Source of the DNA: Streptomyces sp. Je 1-332
GTDB taxonomy: Bacteria; Actinomycetota; Actinomycetes; Streptomycetales; Streptomycetaceae
NCBI RefSeq assembly: GCF_040730185.1
Contig: NZ_CP160402.1
Span: forward strand, 4,092,001 to 4,156,000
Direction of reading: 5' to 3'
DNA length: 64,000 bases
This document shows positions 8,026 to 16,359 of this stretch, in pieces. Position numbers and translations under genes: made by a program. Below the pieces are notes generated by a model that saw only the letters and a program-made list of their open reading frames with translations, searched no databases and had not been told where the DNA came from. Numbering within the stretch: the stretch's first letter is position 1; every line of letters starts with the position of its first letter.

Positions 8026-9738
8026 GTGGCGGAACGGAGCACGGCTGCCGTCGACGTGGCAGACAACAGTGGCGACGAGCCGCTGACCGCGAAGGCGGAC
8101 GAGGCCACGGCCGACGGGGTGGCCCAGACCCGGGAGCGGGAAACGGCAGAAGAAGGCACAGCGGAGACCGGTGAGTCCACCGGCCCGGGGGCGGCATCAC
8201 CCCCCGAGCTGCACAGCGGTCACAAGCTCGCCAGACGCTATCGACTCGAAGAGTGCGTCACCCGTCTGGACGGTTTCAGCAGCTGGCGTGCGGTGGACGA
8301 GAAGCTCCGCCGGGCCGTCGGCGTGCATCTGCTGCCCGCCGACCACCCGCGAGCCCGATCGGTACTGGCAGCGGCCCGCTCGTCGGCGCTGCTCGGCGAC
8401 CCCCGCTTCGTCCACGTCCTGGACGCGGTCGAGGAGAACGACCTCGTCTACGTGGTGCACGAGTGGTTGCCCGACGCCACGGAACTGACCGCGCTGCTCG
8501 CCGCCGGTCCTCTCGAGGCGCACGACGCGTATCAACTCGTCAGCCAGGTCGCCCAGGCCATGGCGGCCGCCCACCGTGAAGGCCTCGCCCACCTGCGGCT
8601 GACTCCGAGCGCGGTGCTGCGTACGTCCTCCGGCCAGTACCGCATCCGCGGCCTCGCCGTGAACGCGGCGCTGCGCGGCATCAGCTCCGACACCCCGCAG
8701 CGCACGGACACCGAAGCGGTCGGCGCACTTCTGTACGCCTCGCTGACTCAGCGCTGGCCCTACGAGGACGACGCGTACGGCCTCTCCGGCCTCCCCAAGG
8801 GCGTCGGCCTGATCGCCCCCGACCAGGTGCGCGCAGGCGTACACAGGGGCCTGTCCGAGCTCGCCATGCGCGCGCTCGTGAACGAGGGTGCGACCGCCTC
8901 CCGACAGGAGCCGCCGTGCACGACTCCGGAGGAGCTGGTGAAGGCGATCGGTGAGATGCCGCGCATCCGCCCGCCGGAGCCCGCGTTCACCGCACCGCCC
9001 GAGTACCAGCGCACGACCTATCAGCAGGGCACCTACGGCCGTACCGCGCCCCGTCCCGGTGGCGCCACCCAGCCGATCGCGCCTCCGCCGCCCCCACTGC
9101 AGAGCCGTACCGGAAAGGCACTCAAGTGGGCCGTGTCCGCGCTGCTCATCGCCGCTCTGGGCCTCGGCAGCTGGCAGCTCGCTGACGCGTTGATGGACCG
9201 GAAGAACTCCGATGACCCCGGCAACGCGGACACCTCCGACGAGGGCGACAAGAACAAGCCGCAGCCCACGCATCCGATCAAGATCGCGGGCGCCGAAGAG
9301 TACGTCCGCGATGACCGCCCCCAGGACCTCCAGGGCGTCCCCAACACGTACGACGGCGACGACTCGACGTTCTGGCGGTCGAAGAGCTACATAGAGGGCC
9401 CCGAGCTGGCCCCGTACAAGCCCGGAGTCGGCATCGTCTACGACCTCGGCACGGAGCAGGACGTGTCGACCGCGTCGCTCGGTCTCCGCTACCCCGGCGA
9501 CCACACGACGGTCGAGCTGTACGCGGCGAACTCGATGTCCTCGTCGACTCCTCCGAGCGCGATGAAGAAGATCGGCACCGTCACGACCACGGGTCAGAGC
9601 GCGAAGATCAAGGCGAAGAAGCCGGTCGCGACGCGGTACGTACTGGTCTGGCTCACCGATGTACCGCAGTCACCGCGTGATGAGTACAGCAGCGCCGGGT
9701 ACAAGCAGGCCATCACGGATGTGAAGTTCACGGGCTGA
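8026..9738 (+). CDS. Membrane-anchored pseudokinase with discoidin-like C-terminal domain
   Basis: About 570 residues. I prefer the GTG at 8026 (GGGGAGG 11 bases upstream) to the ATG at 8002. After an acidic leader comes a protein-kinase-like fold from HKLARRYRLEE. The catalytic features are lost: the beta-3 Lys is absent (RRAVGVHLLPAD), the HRD loop reads HLRLTPSAVL, and no DFG is seen (IRGLAVNAAL). A Pro/Gln linker leads to one transmembrane helix (LKWAVSALLIAALGLGSWQL). The outer domain resembles F5/8 C (discoidin) folds (YDGDDSTFWRSKSY, GIVYDLGTEQDVSTASL). In M. tuberculosis the MviN protein itself carries a pseudokinase domain that binds FhaA; here it is a separate neighbour of murJ. Confidence 0.85.
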   Translation: MAERSTAAVDVADNSGDEPLTAKADEATADGVAQTRERETAEEGTAETGESTGPGAASPPELHSGHKLARRYRLEECVTRLDGFSSWRAVDEKLRRAVGVHLLPADHPRARSVLAAARSSALLGDPRFVHVLDAVEENDLVYVVHEWLPDATELTALLAAGPLEAHDAYQLVSQVAQAMAAAHREGLAHLRLTPSAVLRTSSGQYRIRGLAVNAALRGISSDTPQRTDTEAVGALLYASLTQRWPYEDDAYGLSGLPKGVGLIAPDQVRAGVHRGLSELAMRALVNEGATASRQEPPCTTPEELVKAIGEMPRIRPPEPAFTAPPEYQRTTYQQGTYGRTAPRPGGATQPIAPPPPPLQSRTGKALKWAVSALLIAALGLGSWQLADALMDRKNSDDPGNADTSDEGDKNKPQPTHPIKIAGAEEYVRDDRPQDLQGVPNTYDGDDSTFWRSKSYIEGPELAPYKPGVGIVYDLGTEQDVSTASLGLRYPGDHTTVELYAANSMSSSTPPSAMKKIGTVTTTGQSAKIKAKKPVATRYVLVWLTDVPQSPRDEYSSAGYKQAITDVKFTG

Positions 9739-9771
9739 GGCCGAGGCTCACCGGGGGGAGGGGGTTCGACG

Positions 9772-10506
9772 GTGGATGACACCACACACAGCGAGATGAG
9801 CGACCAGGACCTCCTGGCCCGCCATGTGTCAGGGGACAAGGACGCCTTCAGCGAGCTCGTCCGACGCCACCGCGATCGACTGTGGGCCGTCGCCCTGCGC
9901 ACGCTGGGCGACCGCGAGGAAGCCGCTGACGCCGTCCAGGACGCTCTTGTCTCCGCCTATCGCGCCGCGCACACCTTCCGCGGACAGTCGGCCGTCACGA
10001 CGTGGCTGCACCGGATCACCGTGAACGCCTGCCTCGACCGAGCTCGCAAGGCGGCGTCACGGAAGACGTCGCCCATCGACGACACCGAACGTCTGGAGCA
10101 GCTCCTCGAACCGCATGAGTCAGCGGCAGCCCCCGTAGAGCGGGGCGATCTGCAGCGCGAGGTCGTCGAGGCGCTGGGTACCCTGCCCCACGACCAGCGC
10201 GCCGCCCTCGTCCTGGTGGACATGCAGGGTTATCCGGTGGCCGAGGCTGCCCGCGTGCTCGAAGTGCCCACCGGCACCGTGAAGAGCCGCTGCGCGCGCG
10301 GCAGAGCCAGACTGCTGCCGCTGCTCACCCACCTTCGCCCGGAGCGCCGTACGAAGCGCGAAGACGGCGACGACGACACGGAAGACAAGAAGTCGGGCCC
10401 GGGAAGGAACCGGACGCAGGGGACATCCGTCCCACCTGCAGCGGGACCACGGGATGCGGGACCAAGCGATTCAGCTGCTGTGAAGGGCGGAGGTGGGCGA
10501 GCGTGA
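9772..10506 (+). CDS. sigM: ECF RNA polymerase sigma factor SigM
   Basis: 244 residues from a GTG with a strong GGGGGGAGGGGG upstream. Region 2 is clear (EAADAVQDALVSAYRAAHTF, then SAVTTWLHRITVNACLDRARK). Region 4 carries the helix-turn-helix (GYPVAEAARVLEVPTGTVKS). A charged C-terminal extension of ~45 residues follows. The stop overlaps the anti-sigma gene by four bases (GTGA), and the pair sits upstream of trxB as in the S. coelicolor sigM-rsmA locus. It should direct RNA polymerase to a small regulon and be held inactive by the product of the next gene. Confidence 0.92.
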   Translation: MDDTTHSEMSDQDLLARHVSGDKDAFSELVRRHRDRLWAVALRTLGDREEAADAVQDALVSAYRAAHTFRGQSAVTTWLHRITVNACLDRARKAASRKTSPIDDTERLEQLLEPHESAAAPVERGDLQREVVEALGTLPHDQRAALVLVDMQGYPVAEAARVLEVPTGTVKSRCARGRARLLPLLTHLRPERRTKREDGDDDTEDKKSGPGRNRTQGTSVPPAAGPRDAGPSDSAAVKGGGGRA

Positions 10507-11435
10507 CAACCACGACCGATTCGGCCGGGCACCCGGAAGTCGCCGAGCTCTCCGACCTCACGGAGGGGCTGCTCACCCCGACCCGAACCGTCGATGTGCG
10601 GCGGCACCTGGATGACTGCGCGCTCTGTGCCGATGTCTACGACTCCCTGGAGGAGATCCGCGGCATGCTCGGCACCCTGCCGGGGCCGCCACGGATGCCG
10701 ACCGATGTCGCCGGGCGTATCGACGCGGCTCTGGCTGCTGAAGCGCTGCTGGACTCCATCACACCCGGGTCCGTCGAGAGCTCCCCGCACCCGAAGGCCG
10801 CCGCACGTGTTTCACGTGAAACAACGCCCGCCCCCGGGGGGCGCGCTGACCCCGCCGACAGGCCCGCAGGGCACGCCCGCGCCTCCACGGGGCCTGGACG
10901 CGGCAGCCGGTTCCGGAGTGGCCGTCGGCGCAACGTAGTGCTGGGTGCCGTCTTCACTGCGGCCGCGATCGGTCTCGGTTCCTTGTTGGTCCAGAACGTG
11001 GGCGGCGACTCGGACGGTACGAGCGGCACCGCTTCGGGTCACACCGAATCCGCGCACGCCTTCTCCGAAGACACCCTCAAGGGCCAGGTGACGGATCTGC
11101 TCGCCAAGGCACCCACTAAGAAGCCCGAGTCCGCCGGCAGCGATGAGCCGTCCTTCGGTGTGCGCTCCAGCCCGGAGTCGCCGAAGAACCAGAAGATGCG
11201 CGAGGACGCGGTCACCGTCCCGGAGTGCATCCAGCTCGGCATCGGCGACAGGACACCGCTCGCCGCCGAAGAAGGCACATATAAGGGGAAGGACGCCTAC
11301 CTCGTTGTGGCGTCCCACGACTCCGACACCTCGAAGGTCTCCGCGTACGTCATCGACGCGACGTGCGTGGACAAGGGGTCGTCGGCCACCGCTGCCGGCA
11401 AGGTCCTGCTGACCGACTCCTACGCGCGGCCCTGA
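10503..11435 (+). CDS. rsmA: Anti-sigma factor of SigM (RsmA-like)
   Basis: 310 residues, GTG start overlapping the sigM stop. The N-terminal part holds a zinc-anti-sigma type motif HLDDCALC (HX3CX2C) at about residues 36-43. In S. coelicolor RsmA the cysteines are reported to bind an Fe-S cluster. The middle carries one transmembrane stretch (VVLGAVFTAAAIGLGSLLV) and the C-terminal part lies outside. A perfect parS site (10809-10822) is embedded in the coding sequence and is read as VSRETT, which shows selection on DNA as well as protein here. Confidence 0.88.
   Translation: MTTTTDSAGHPEVAELSDLTEGLLTPTRTVDVRRHLDDCALCADVYDSLEEIRGMLGTLPGPPRMPTDVAGRIDAALAAEALLDSITPGSVESSPHPKAAARVSRETTPAPGGRADPADRPAGHARASTGPGRGSRFRSGRRRNVVLGAVFTAAAIGLGSLLVQNVGGDSDGTSGTASGHTESAHAFSEDTLKGQVTDLLAKAPTKKPESAGSDEPSFGVRSSPESPKNQKMREDAVTVPECIQLGIGDRTPLAAEEGTYKGKDAYLVVASHDSDTSKVSAYVIDATCVDKGSSATAAGKVLLTDSYARP
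10809..10822. other. parS centromere site inside rsmA
   Basis: Exact GTTTCACGTGAAAC within the coding frame of the anti-sigma factor gene. Confidence 0.92.
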
Positions 11436-11518
11436 CCCCTCTCACCGCTGCGACGGGATACTCGGCTCAGCGTGGCATCCTGACGTCCCTGGCATGCTTC
11501 CGTGCGCTCTGACACGTC

Positions 11519-11545
11519 GGGAATGCATGCCCCGTAGGATCCGTT
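11519..11545 (+). promoter_or_regulatory. Sigma-R type promoter of trxBA
   Basis: GGGAAT at 11519-11524 is followed by exactly 18 bases and GTT at 11543-11545. This is the consensus for the thiol-stress sigma factor SigR (GGGAAT-N18-GTT). It lies about 75 bases upstream of the trxB start, as expected for the known SigR-dependent trxB promoter. Confidence 0.85.
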
Positions 11546-11618
11546 GGGTGGGGTGAGAGACCTGAGACAGGCACCCGCCAGCAGTACGCAGCAGTCTCCA
11601 GAGACGAGGAATCAAGCC

Positions 11619-12578
11619 GTGACCGACGTCCGTAACGTGATCATCATCGGCTCCGGGCCCGCCGGCTACACGGCGGCGCTCTACACCGCGCGAGCGTCGC
11701 TGAAGCCCCTGGTGTTCGAGGGCGCCGTCACCGCGGGCGGTGCGCTGATGAACACCACCGAGGTGGAGAACTTCCCCGGCTTCCAGGACGGCGTCATGGG
11801 CCCCGAGCTCATGGACAACATGCGGGCCCAGGCCGAGCGCTTCGGCGCCGAGCTGGTGCCGGACGATGTGGTCTCCGTCGACCTCAACGGCGAGATCAAG
11901 ACCGTGACGGACACGGCGGGCACCGTGCACCGCGCGAAGACCGTCATCGTGACAACGGGGTCCCAGCACCGCAAGCTCGGCCTGCCGAACGAGGACGCGC
12001 TCTCCGGCCGGGGTGTCTCCTGGTGCGCGACGTGCGACGGCTTCTTCTTCAAGGACCAGGACATCGCCGTGATCGGCGGCGGTGACACCGCGATGGAGGA
12101 GGCCACCTTCCTCTCCCGCTTCGCCAAGTCCGTGACGATCGTGCACCGCCGCGACAGCCTGCGTGCGTCGAAGGCCATGCAGGAGCGTGCCTTCGCCGAC
12201 CCGAAGATCAGCTTCGTCTGGGACAGCGAGGTCGCCGAGATCAAGGGCGAACAGAAGCTCTCCGGCCTGACGCTGCGCAACCTGAAGACGGGCGAGACCT
12301 CCGAGCTGCCCGTGACAGGCCTGTTCATCGCGATCGGCCACGACCCGCGCACAGAGCTCTTCAAGGGCCAGCTCACCCTGGACGACGAGGGCTACCTGAA
12401 GGTGGACGCCCCGTCGACCCGGACGAACGTGCCCGGCGTGTTCGCCGCCGGTGACGTCGTCGACCACACGTACCGCCAGGCGATCACGGCGGCCGGCACC
12501 GGCTGCTCCGCCGCCCTCGACTCCGAGCGGTTCCTCGCTGCGCTCGTGGACAACGCGGCCGCCGCCGCCACCGTCTGA
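11619..12578 (+). CDS. trxB: Thioredoxin reductase
   Basis: 319 residues. It reduces thioredoxin with NADPH through FAD and a redox dithiol. The start is the GTG at 11619, with GACGAGGA upstream, directly before [16 protein letters not shown]; the longer frame from 11544 lies across the promoter. Motifs: FAD dinucleotide fold ([19 protein letters not shown]), redox-active CATC ([11 protein letters not shown]), NADPH site ([18 protein letters not shown]) and the C-terminal FAD motif ([10 protein letters not shown]). trxA follows 43 bases downstream, probably co-transcribed from the SigR promoter. Confidence 0.96.
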   Translation: MTDVRNVIIIGSGPAGYTAALYTARASLKPLVFEGAVTAGGALMNTTEVENFPGFQDGVMGPELMDNMRAQAERFGAELVPDDVVSVDLNGEIKTVTDTAGTVHRAKTVIVTTGSQHRKLGLPNEDALSGRGVSWCATCDGFFFKDQDIAVIGGGDTAMEEATFLSRFAKSVTIVHRRDSLRASKAMQERAFADPKISFVWDSEVAEIKGEQKLSGLTLRNLKTGETSELPVTGLFIAIGHDPRTELFKGQLTLDDEGYLKVDAPSTRTNVPGVFAAGDVVDHTYRQAITAAGTGCSAALDSERFLAALVDNAAAAATV

Positions 12579-12621
12579 CATCCCATCCTCCCCACCGCAC
12601 CACCGAGTTAAGGAGCCCGCC

Positions 12622-12954
12622 GTGGCCGGCACTCTGAAGAACGTGACCGATGCCTCCTTCGAGGAAGACGTCCTGAAGAACGACAAGCCCGTCCTGGTGG
12701 ACTTCTGGGCCGCCTGGTGCGGACCGTGCCGCCAGATCGCGCCGTCCCTCGAGGCGATCGCGGCCGAGCACGGCGACAAGATCGAGATCGTCAAGCTCAA
12801 CATCGACGAGAACCCGGGCATCGCGGCCAGGTACGGCGTCATGTCCATCCCGACCCTGAACGTCTACCAGGGCGGCGAGGTGGCCAAGACGATCGTCGGC
12901 GCCAAGCCGAAGGCTGCTCTGGAGCGCGACCTCGCGGACTTCATCGCCGAGTAA
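12622..12954 (+). CDS. trxA: Thioredoxin
   Basis: 110 residues from GTG at 12622 with AAGGAG about seven bases upstream. The classic active site WCGPC is present (VDFWAAWCGPCRQIAPSLE), as is the cis-Pro loop (VMSIPTLNVY). It is the cytoplasmic disulfide reductant regenerated by TrxB. The usual length confirms that the open frame upstream of 12622 is not part of the protein. Confidence 0.96.
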   Translation: MAGTLKNVTDASFEEDVLKNDKPVLVDFWAAWCGPCRQIAPSLEAIAAEHGDKIEIVKLNIDENPGIAARYGVMSIPTLNVYQGGEVAKTIVGAKPKAALERDLADFIAE

Positions 12955-12982
12955 CGAGCGGCGCCGCAACAGGCGACGCGTT

Positions 12983-12996
12983 GTTTCACGTGAAAC
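12983..12996. other. parS centromere site
   Basis: Exact GTTTCACGTGAAAC between trxA and the GNAT gene. Confidence 0.93.
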
Positions 12997-12998
12997 AC

Positions 12999-13030
12999 GA
13001 ATGGGCCGGCCCTCCGGGGCCGGCCCATTC
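12999..13030. terminator. Bidirectional terminator between trxA and GNAT gene
   Basis: Perfect 13-bp stem (GAATGGGCCGGCC with its complement) and a 6-base loop between convergent genes. It directly abuts the parS at 12983. Confidence 0.8.
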
Positions 13031-13058
13031 GCATGCCTAGGACGTAGACCATGGCGGG

Positions 13059-13676
13059 TCACAGAGGCCGGAGCACAGGTTCCTTCTGGACGGCCCCGAG
13101 CAGTCGGTCGAGCGCCAACTCGACGTCCTCCTTCCAGGAGAGCGTCGTTCGCAGCTCAAGCCTCAACCGCGGATACGAGGGGTGCGGACGGACCGTCTTG
13201 AAGCCCACCGCCAGCAGATGATCGGCGGGCAGTACGCAGGCGGGCTTCTCCCATCGGGCATCCCCAAAGGCTTCGATCGCCTTGAACCCGCGGCGCAGTA
13301 GATCCTTGGCGACCGTCTGGACGATGACCCGGCCAAGCCCCTGGCCCTGATAGCCGGGCATGATCCACGCAGTCATCAGCTGGACGGCGTCGGGGGACAC
13401 CGGGCTCGTCGGAAAGGCGGTGGCCCGAGGCACATACGCCGGCGGCGCGTACAGCACGAAGCCCACCGGCACATCATCGACGTAGACGACCCGACCGCAG
13501 GAGCCCCACTCCAACAGGACGGCGGAGATCCACGCCTCCTTCTCGAGATCGGGCGTACCGGCCTTTACCGCGGCCTGGCCACTGACCGGGTCCAGCTCCC
13601 AGAAGACACACGTCCGGCAGCGCTGGGGAAGGTCCGGAAGGTTGTCCAGCGTGAGCGGTACGAGCCGACGCCCCAT
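13059..13676 (-). CDS. GNAT family N-acetyltransferase
   Basis: 205 residues. The acetyl-CoA binding motif A is visible (MTAWIMPGYQGQGLGRVIV, with the Q-x-x-G-x-G pattern), followed by a helix (VAKDLLRRGFKAIEAFGD). The N-terminal part has the CRTCVFWELDP segment typical of this Streptomyces subfamily between trxA and parB. The acetyl acceptor is unknown. The start ATG has GTGAGGAA upstream and lies inside the end of the preceding small reading frame. Confidence 0.85.
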   Translation of the reverse strand: MGRRLVPLTLDNLPDLPQRCRTCVFWELDPVSGQAAVKAGTPDLEKEAWISAVLLEWGSCGRVVYVDDVPVGFVLYAPPAYVPRATAFPTSPVSPDAVQLMTAWIMPGYQGQGLGRVIVQTVAKDLLRRGFKAIEAFGDARWEKPACVLPADHLLAVGFKTVRPHPSYPRLRLELRTTLSWKEDVELALDRLLGAVQKEPVLRPL

Positions 13677-13822
13677 GAAGGCTGTTCCTCACTTCCTTCG
13701 CCCGCCGCATCACGGGCGGCAGTCAGAGCGCTCCGTTCCTTCAGCAAGCTGCCGACGAATCCGCCGACGGCTCCCAGCCCAAGGCCCGCAGTCATCAGTC
13801 CGGTGCGGCTCACCGATCGCAT
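13565..13822 (-). CDS. Small putative membrane protein overlapping the GNAT gene
   Basis: 85 codons. The ATG has a strong GGGGAGGGGAGG a few bases upstream. The N-terminus is a glycine-rich hydrophobic helix (GLMTAGLGLGAVGGFVGSLL) followed by charged residues (KERSALTAARDAAGEGSEEQ). The last ~37 codons overlap the GNAT gene in another frame, so translational coupling is possible. The tail after the overlap looks like frame-shadow composition. It is either a real small membrane protein or a chance frame with a good ribosome site. Confidence 0.45.
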   Translation of the reverse strand: MRSVSRTGLMTAGLGLGAVGGFVGSLLKERSALTAARDAAGEGSEEQPSWGVGSYRSRWTTFRTFPSAAGRVSSGSWTRSVARPR

Positions 13823-13919
13823 GGCCCTCCCCTCCCCAATGAGGCGCCGTCAGCTGGATGTGCCATACCCGTACGCATCGTATCCACGATGCGATTGCAC
13901 CGATACCGTAAGAAAGCAA

Positions 13920-13962
13920 AGAGCGGGCCGTGTTCCGGTACACACCGGACACGGCCCGCTCT
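13920..13962 (-). terminator. Terminator of parB
   Basis: Perfect 14-bp stem (AGAGCGGGCCGTGT and its complement) just downstream of the parB stop on the minus strand; an inner CCGGT/ACCGG pair lengthens it. The ~100 bases between it and the small membrane protein gene hold nothing else I recognise. Confidence 0.8.
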
Positions 13963-13983
13963 CTGCGGACTGGGTGATGAGGC

Positions 13984-15117
13984 TCAGGCCACTTCGCCCT
14001 CGGACGTGTCGTCCTCCGCGGAGCCCGTCGCAGGGTCCGTCGCGGAATCCTCGGCGAGGCCGTTCTTCAGGACCGGCCCCTCACCCGGAGCGAGCGTCGC
14101 GAGGATGCGCTCCAGGTCCTCCAGCGAGGCGAAGTCGACGACGATCTTGCCCTTCTTCTGCCCCAGGTCCACCCGCACCCGGGTCTCGAACCGGTCGGAG
14201 AGACGAGTGGCAAGGCTGGTCAGTGACGGCGACACCCGAGCACCCGCCCGCGGCCCCTTGGCCCGCGGAGCGCTCTGCGGCCGCGAACCCATCAGGGTCA
14301 CGATCTCCTCGACGGCCCGCACCGAGAGCCCCTCGGCCACGATCCTGTGCGCGAGGCGATCCTGCTCCTCCGAGTCCTCCACGGACAGCAGTGCGCGAGC
14401 GTGGCCCGCGGAGAGCACACCGGCAGCGACCCTGCGCTGAACCGCCGGCGACAGCTTCAGCAGCCGCAGCGTGTTCGAGACCTGCGGACGGGACCGCCCG
14501 ATGCGGTCCGCCAGCTGGTCGTGCGTGCAGTTGAAGTCCTTGAGCAACTGGTCGTAGGCGGCCGCCTCTTCCAGGGGGTTCAGCTGCGCACGGTGCAGGT
14601 TCTCCAGGAGCGCGTCCAGGAGGAGCTTCTCGTCGTCCGTCGCGCGGACGATGGACGGGATGCGCTCGAGTCCTGCCTCACGGCAGGCCCGCCAGCGCCG
14701 CTCGCCCATGATGAGCTCGTAGCGCGAGGCCCCTACCTGCCGTACGACGACAGGCTGAAGAAGCCCGACCTCCTTGATGGAGGTCACCAGCTCGGCGAGG
14801 GCATCCTCGTCGAAGACCTCACGCGGCTGCCTCGGGTTGGGCGTGATGAAGTCGAGAGGCAGCTCGGCGAAATGTGCACCGACCGGGTTCTCCTCGGCCT
14901 CCACCGCTCCACTCAGCGGCTCCGTTTCATGTGAAACGGGGCTCTGCGGGAGCGCCGCCACCTTCGCGGCCGCCACTCCCCGCTCGGCGGTGAGTACCGG
15001 TACAGCGCTGGGTGAAGCCGTAGCTCCCCCCATGGCCTGGGCGGCCGACTTCTCCGTCGGGGCCGCAGGGATCAGGGCGCCGAGGCCACGACCCAGCCCT
15101 CTCCGTCGCTCGCTCAC
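13984..15117 (-). CDS. parB: Chromosome partitioning protein ParB
   Basis: 377 residues. ParB loads on parS and spreads as a CTP-dependent clamp. Order: start MSERRRGLGRGLGALIP, ParB/Srx fold (DFITPNPRQPREVFDEDAL, VVVRQVGASRYELIMGERRWRAC), HTH (THDQLADRIGRSRPQVSNTLRLL) and a C-terminal dimer region (RVDLGQKKGKIVVDFASLEDLERIL). Its start overlaps the parA stop by four bases. A one-mismatch parS lies in its own 5' coding region. Confidence 0.96.
   Translation of the reverse strand: MSERRRGLGRGLGALIPAAPTEKSAAQAMGGATASPSAVPVLTAERGVAAAKVAALPQSPVSHETEPLSGAVEAEENPVGAHFAELPLDFITPNPRQPREVFDEDALAELVTSIKEVGLLQPVVVRQVGASRYELIMGERRWRACREAGLERIPSIVRATDDEKLLLDALLENLHRAQLNPLEEAAAYDQLLKDFNCTHDQLADRIGRSRPQVSNTLRLLKLSPAVQRRVAAGVLSAGHARALLSVEDSEEQDRLAHRIVAEGLSVRAVEEIVTLMGSRPQSAPRAKGPRAGARVSPSLTSLATRLSDRFETRVRVDLGQKKGKIVVDFASLEDLERILATLAPGEGPVLKNGLAEDSATDPATGSAEDDTSEGEVA
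14924..14937. other. Degenerate parS (one mismatch) inside parB
   Basis: GTTTCATGTGAAAC, differing from the core by C to T at position 7, which breaks the central palindrome. Confidence 0.65.
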
Positions 15118-16190
15118 TGCATCCCCTCCGTCGTGCTGTGCTGATCATTCTGAGCGCCCGCGTGGGCGTGCTGTACGTCGTAGCGAATGCCGACGCCGCG
15201 GAGTGCGATCTCCCGCGCCGCCTCGAAGTACGAGAGGGCACCGCTCGACCCCGGATCGTAGGTCAGTACGGTCTGCCCATAGCTCGGCGCCTCGGAGATA
15301 CGGACCGAGCGCGGAATGCTCGTCCGCAGGACCTCTTCGCCGAAGTGGCTGCGTACCTCGTCCGCCACCTGTGAGGCGAGCCGGGTCCGGCCGTCGTACA
15401 TGGTGAGCAGGATGGTCGAGACATGCAGGTGAGGGTTGAGGTGCCCCCGCACCAGGTCGACGTTGCGCAGGAGCTGACCGAGGCCCTCCAGTGCGTAGTA
15501 CTCGCACTGGATGGGGATCAGTACCTCCGCGCCGGCAACCAGAGCGTTGACCGTCAGCAGGCCGAGTGACGGCGGGCAGTCGATGAGGATGTAATCCAGC
15601 GGCTGCTCGTACGCCTGGATCGCCCGTTGCAGACGGCTCTCCCGTGCCACCAGCGACACCAGCTCGATCTCCGCACCGGCGAGATCGATGGTGGCCGGGG
15701 CGCAGAAGAGACCCTCGACATCGGGGACCGGCTGTACGACTTCGGAGAGTGGCTTGCTCTCCACCAACACGTCGTAGATGGACGGGACTTCGGCGTGGTG
15801 GTCGATACCCAGAGCCGTGGAGGCGTTGCCCTGTGGGTCGAGGTCGACAACCAGGACGCGCGCGCCGTGCAGAGCGAGCGAAGCGGCAAGGTTGACGGTT
15901 GTCGTCGTCTTGCCCACTCCGCCCTTCTGGTTGGCGACCACCATGACTCGGGTCTGCTCGGGTCGTGGCAGGCCCTCGCCTGCACGGCCCAGGGCTTCCA
16001 CCGCCAGTTGGGCAGCACGACCGATAGGGGTGTCGTCCATCGGGGGCGGTGTTTCACGTGAAACATCCTCCCCCGCCGACTCGGTACGGGGACCGGGGAC
16101 CGGATCGGTCATCGGTCCCGCGATGTTGGCGTCGGACCGCAAGGATTCACTCTCCTCGACTTCAGGCTCGCAATGAACAGAGCCTCCCAT
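15114..16190 (-). CDS. parA: Chromosome partitioning ATPase ParA
   Basis: 358 residues from ATG at 16190. This start gives MGGSVHCEPEVEESESLRSD, which I recall as the S. coelicolor start. An upstream ATG at 16361 would translate a parS site as FHVK and is unlikely. The deviant Walker A is plain (VVANQKGGVGKTTTTVNLA), with ALVVDLDPQGNAST-type and DYILIDCPPSLGLLTVNAL motifs after it. ParA drives origin segregation and, in Streptomyces, follows the tip-organising centre. A parS (16051-16064) lies inside the coding region, read as VSRETP. Confidence 0.93.
   Translation of the reverse strand: MGGSVHCEPEVEESESLRSDANIAGPMTDPVPGPRTESAGEDVSRETPPPMDDTPIGRAAQLAVEALGRAGEGLPRPEQTRVMVVANQKGGVGKTTTTVNLAASLALHGARVLVVDLDPQGNASTALGIDHHAEVPSIYDVLVESKPLSEVVQPVPDVEGLFCAPATIDLAGAEIELVSLVARESRLQRAIQAYEQPLDYILIDCPPSLGLLTVNALVAGAEVLIPIQCEYYALEGLGQLLRNVDLVRGHLNPHLHVSTILLTMYDGRTRLASQVADEVRSHFGEEVLRTSIPRSVRISEAPSYGQTVLTYDPGSSGALSYFEAAREIALRGVGIRYDVQHAHAGAQNDQHSTTEGMQ
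16051..16064. other. parS centromere site inside parA
   Basis: Exact GTTTCACGTGAAAC in the N-terminal coding region of parA. Confidence 0.92.
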
Positions 16191-16226
16191 GCTTTGAGGG
16201 TCGTGAACCAGCGAGGCCCGGTCTTC

Positions 16227-16253
16227 TGTGGACGAATCCACCTCTGTGGACAA
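16227..16253 (-). promoter_or_regulatory. Two DnaA boxes upstream of parA
   Basis: On the minus strand, TTGTCCACA (16245-16253, perfect Streptomyces DnaA box) and TCGTCCACA (16227-16235) lie 37-63 bases upstream of the preferred parA start. They sit between that start and the parS at 16346. If used, they would link parAB expression to DnaA. Confidence 0.6.
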
Positions 16254-16345
16254 CTCCGTTCCCTTATCGAGGGAACCGAGTGGCCGACGCTCGCGAGGTT
16301 CCGCAGCGCGGCCGCGACTGATGATGCCATGCAGCAGTGAGCGAC

Positions 16346-16359
16346 GTTTCACGTGAAAC
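16346..16359. other. parS centromere site upstream of parA
   Basis: Exact GTTTCACGTGAAAC in the rsmG-parA intergenic region. Confidence 0.93.
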
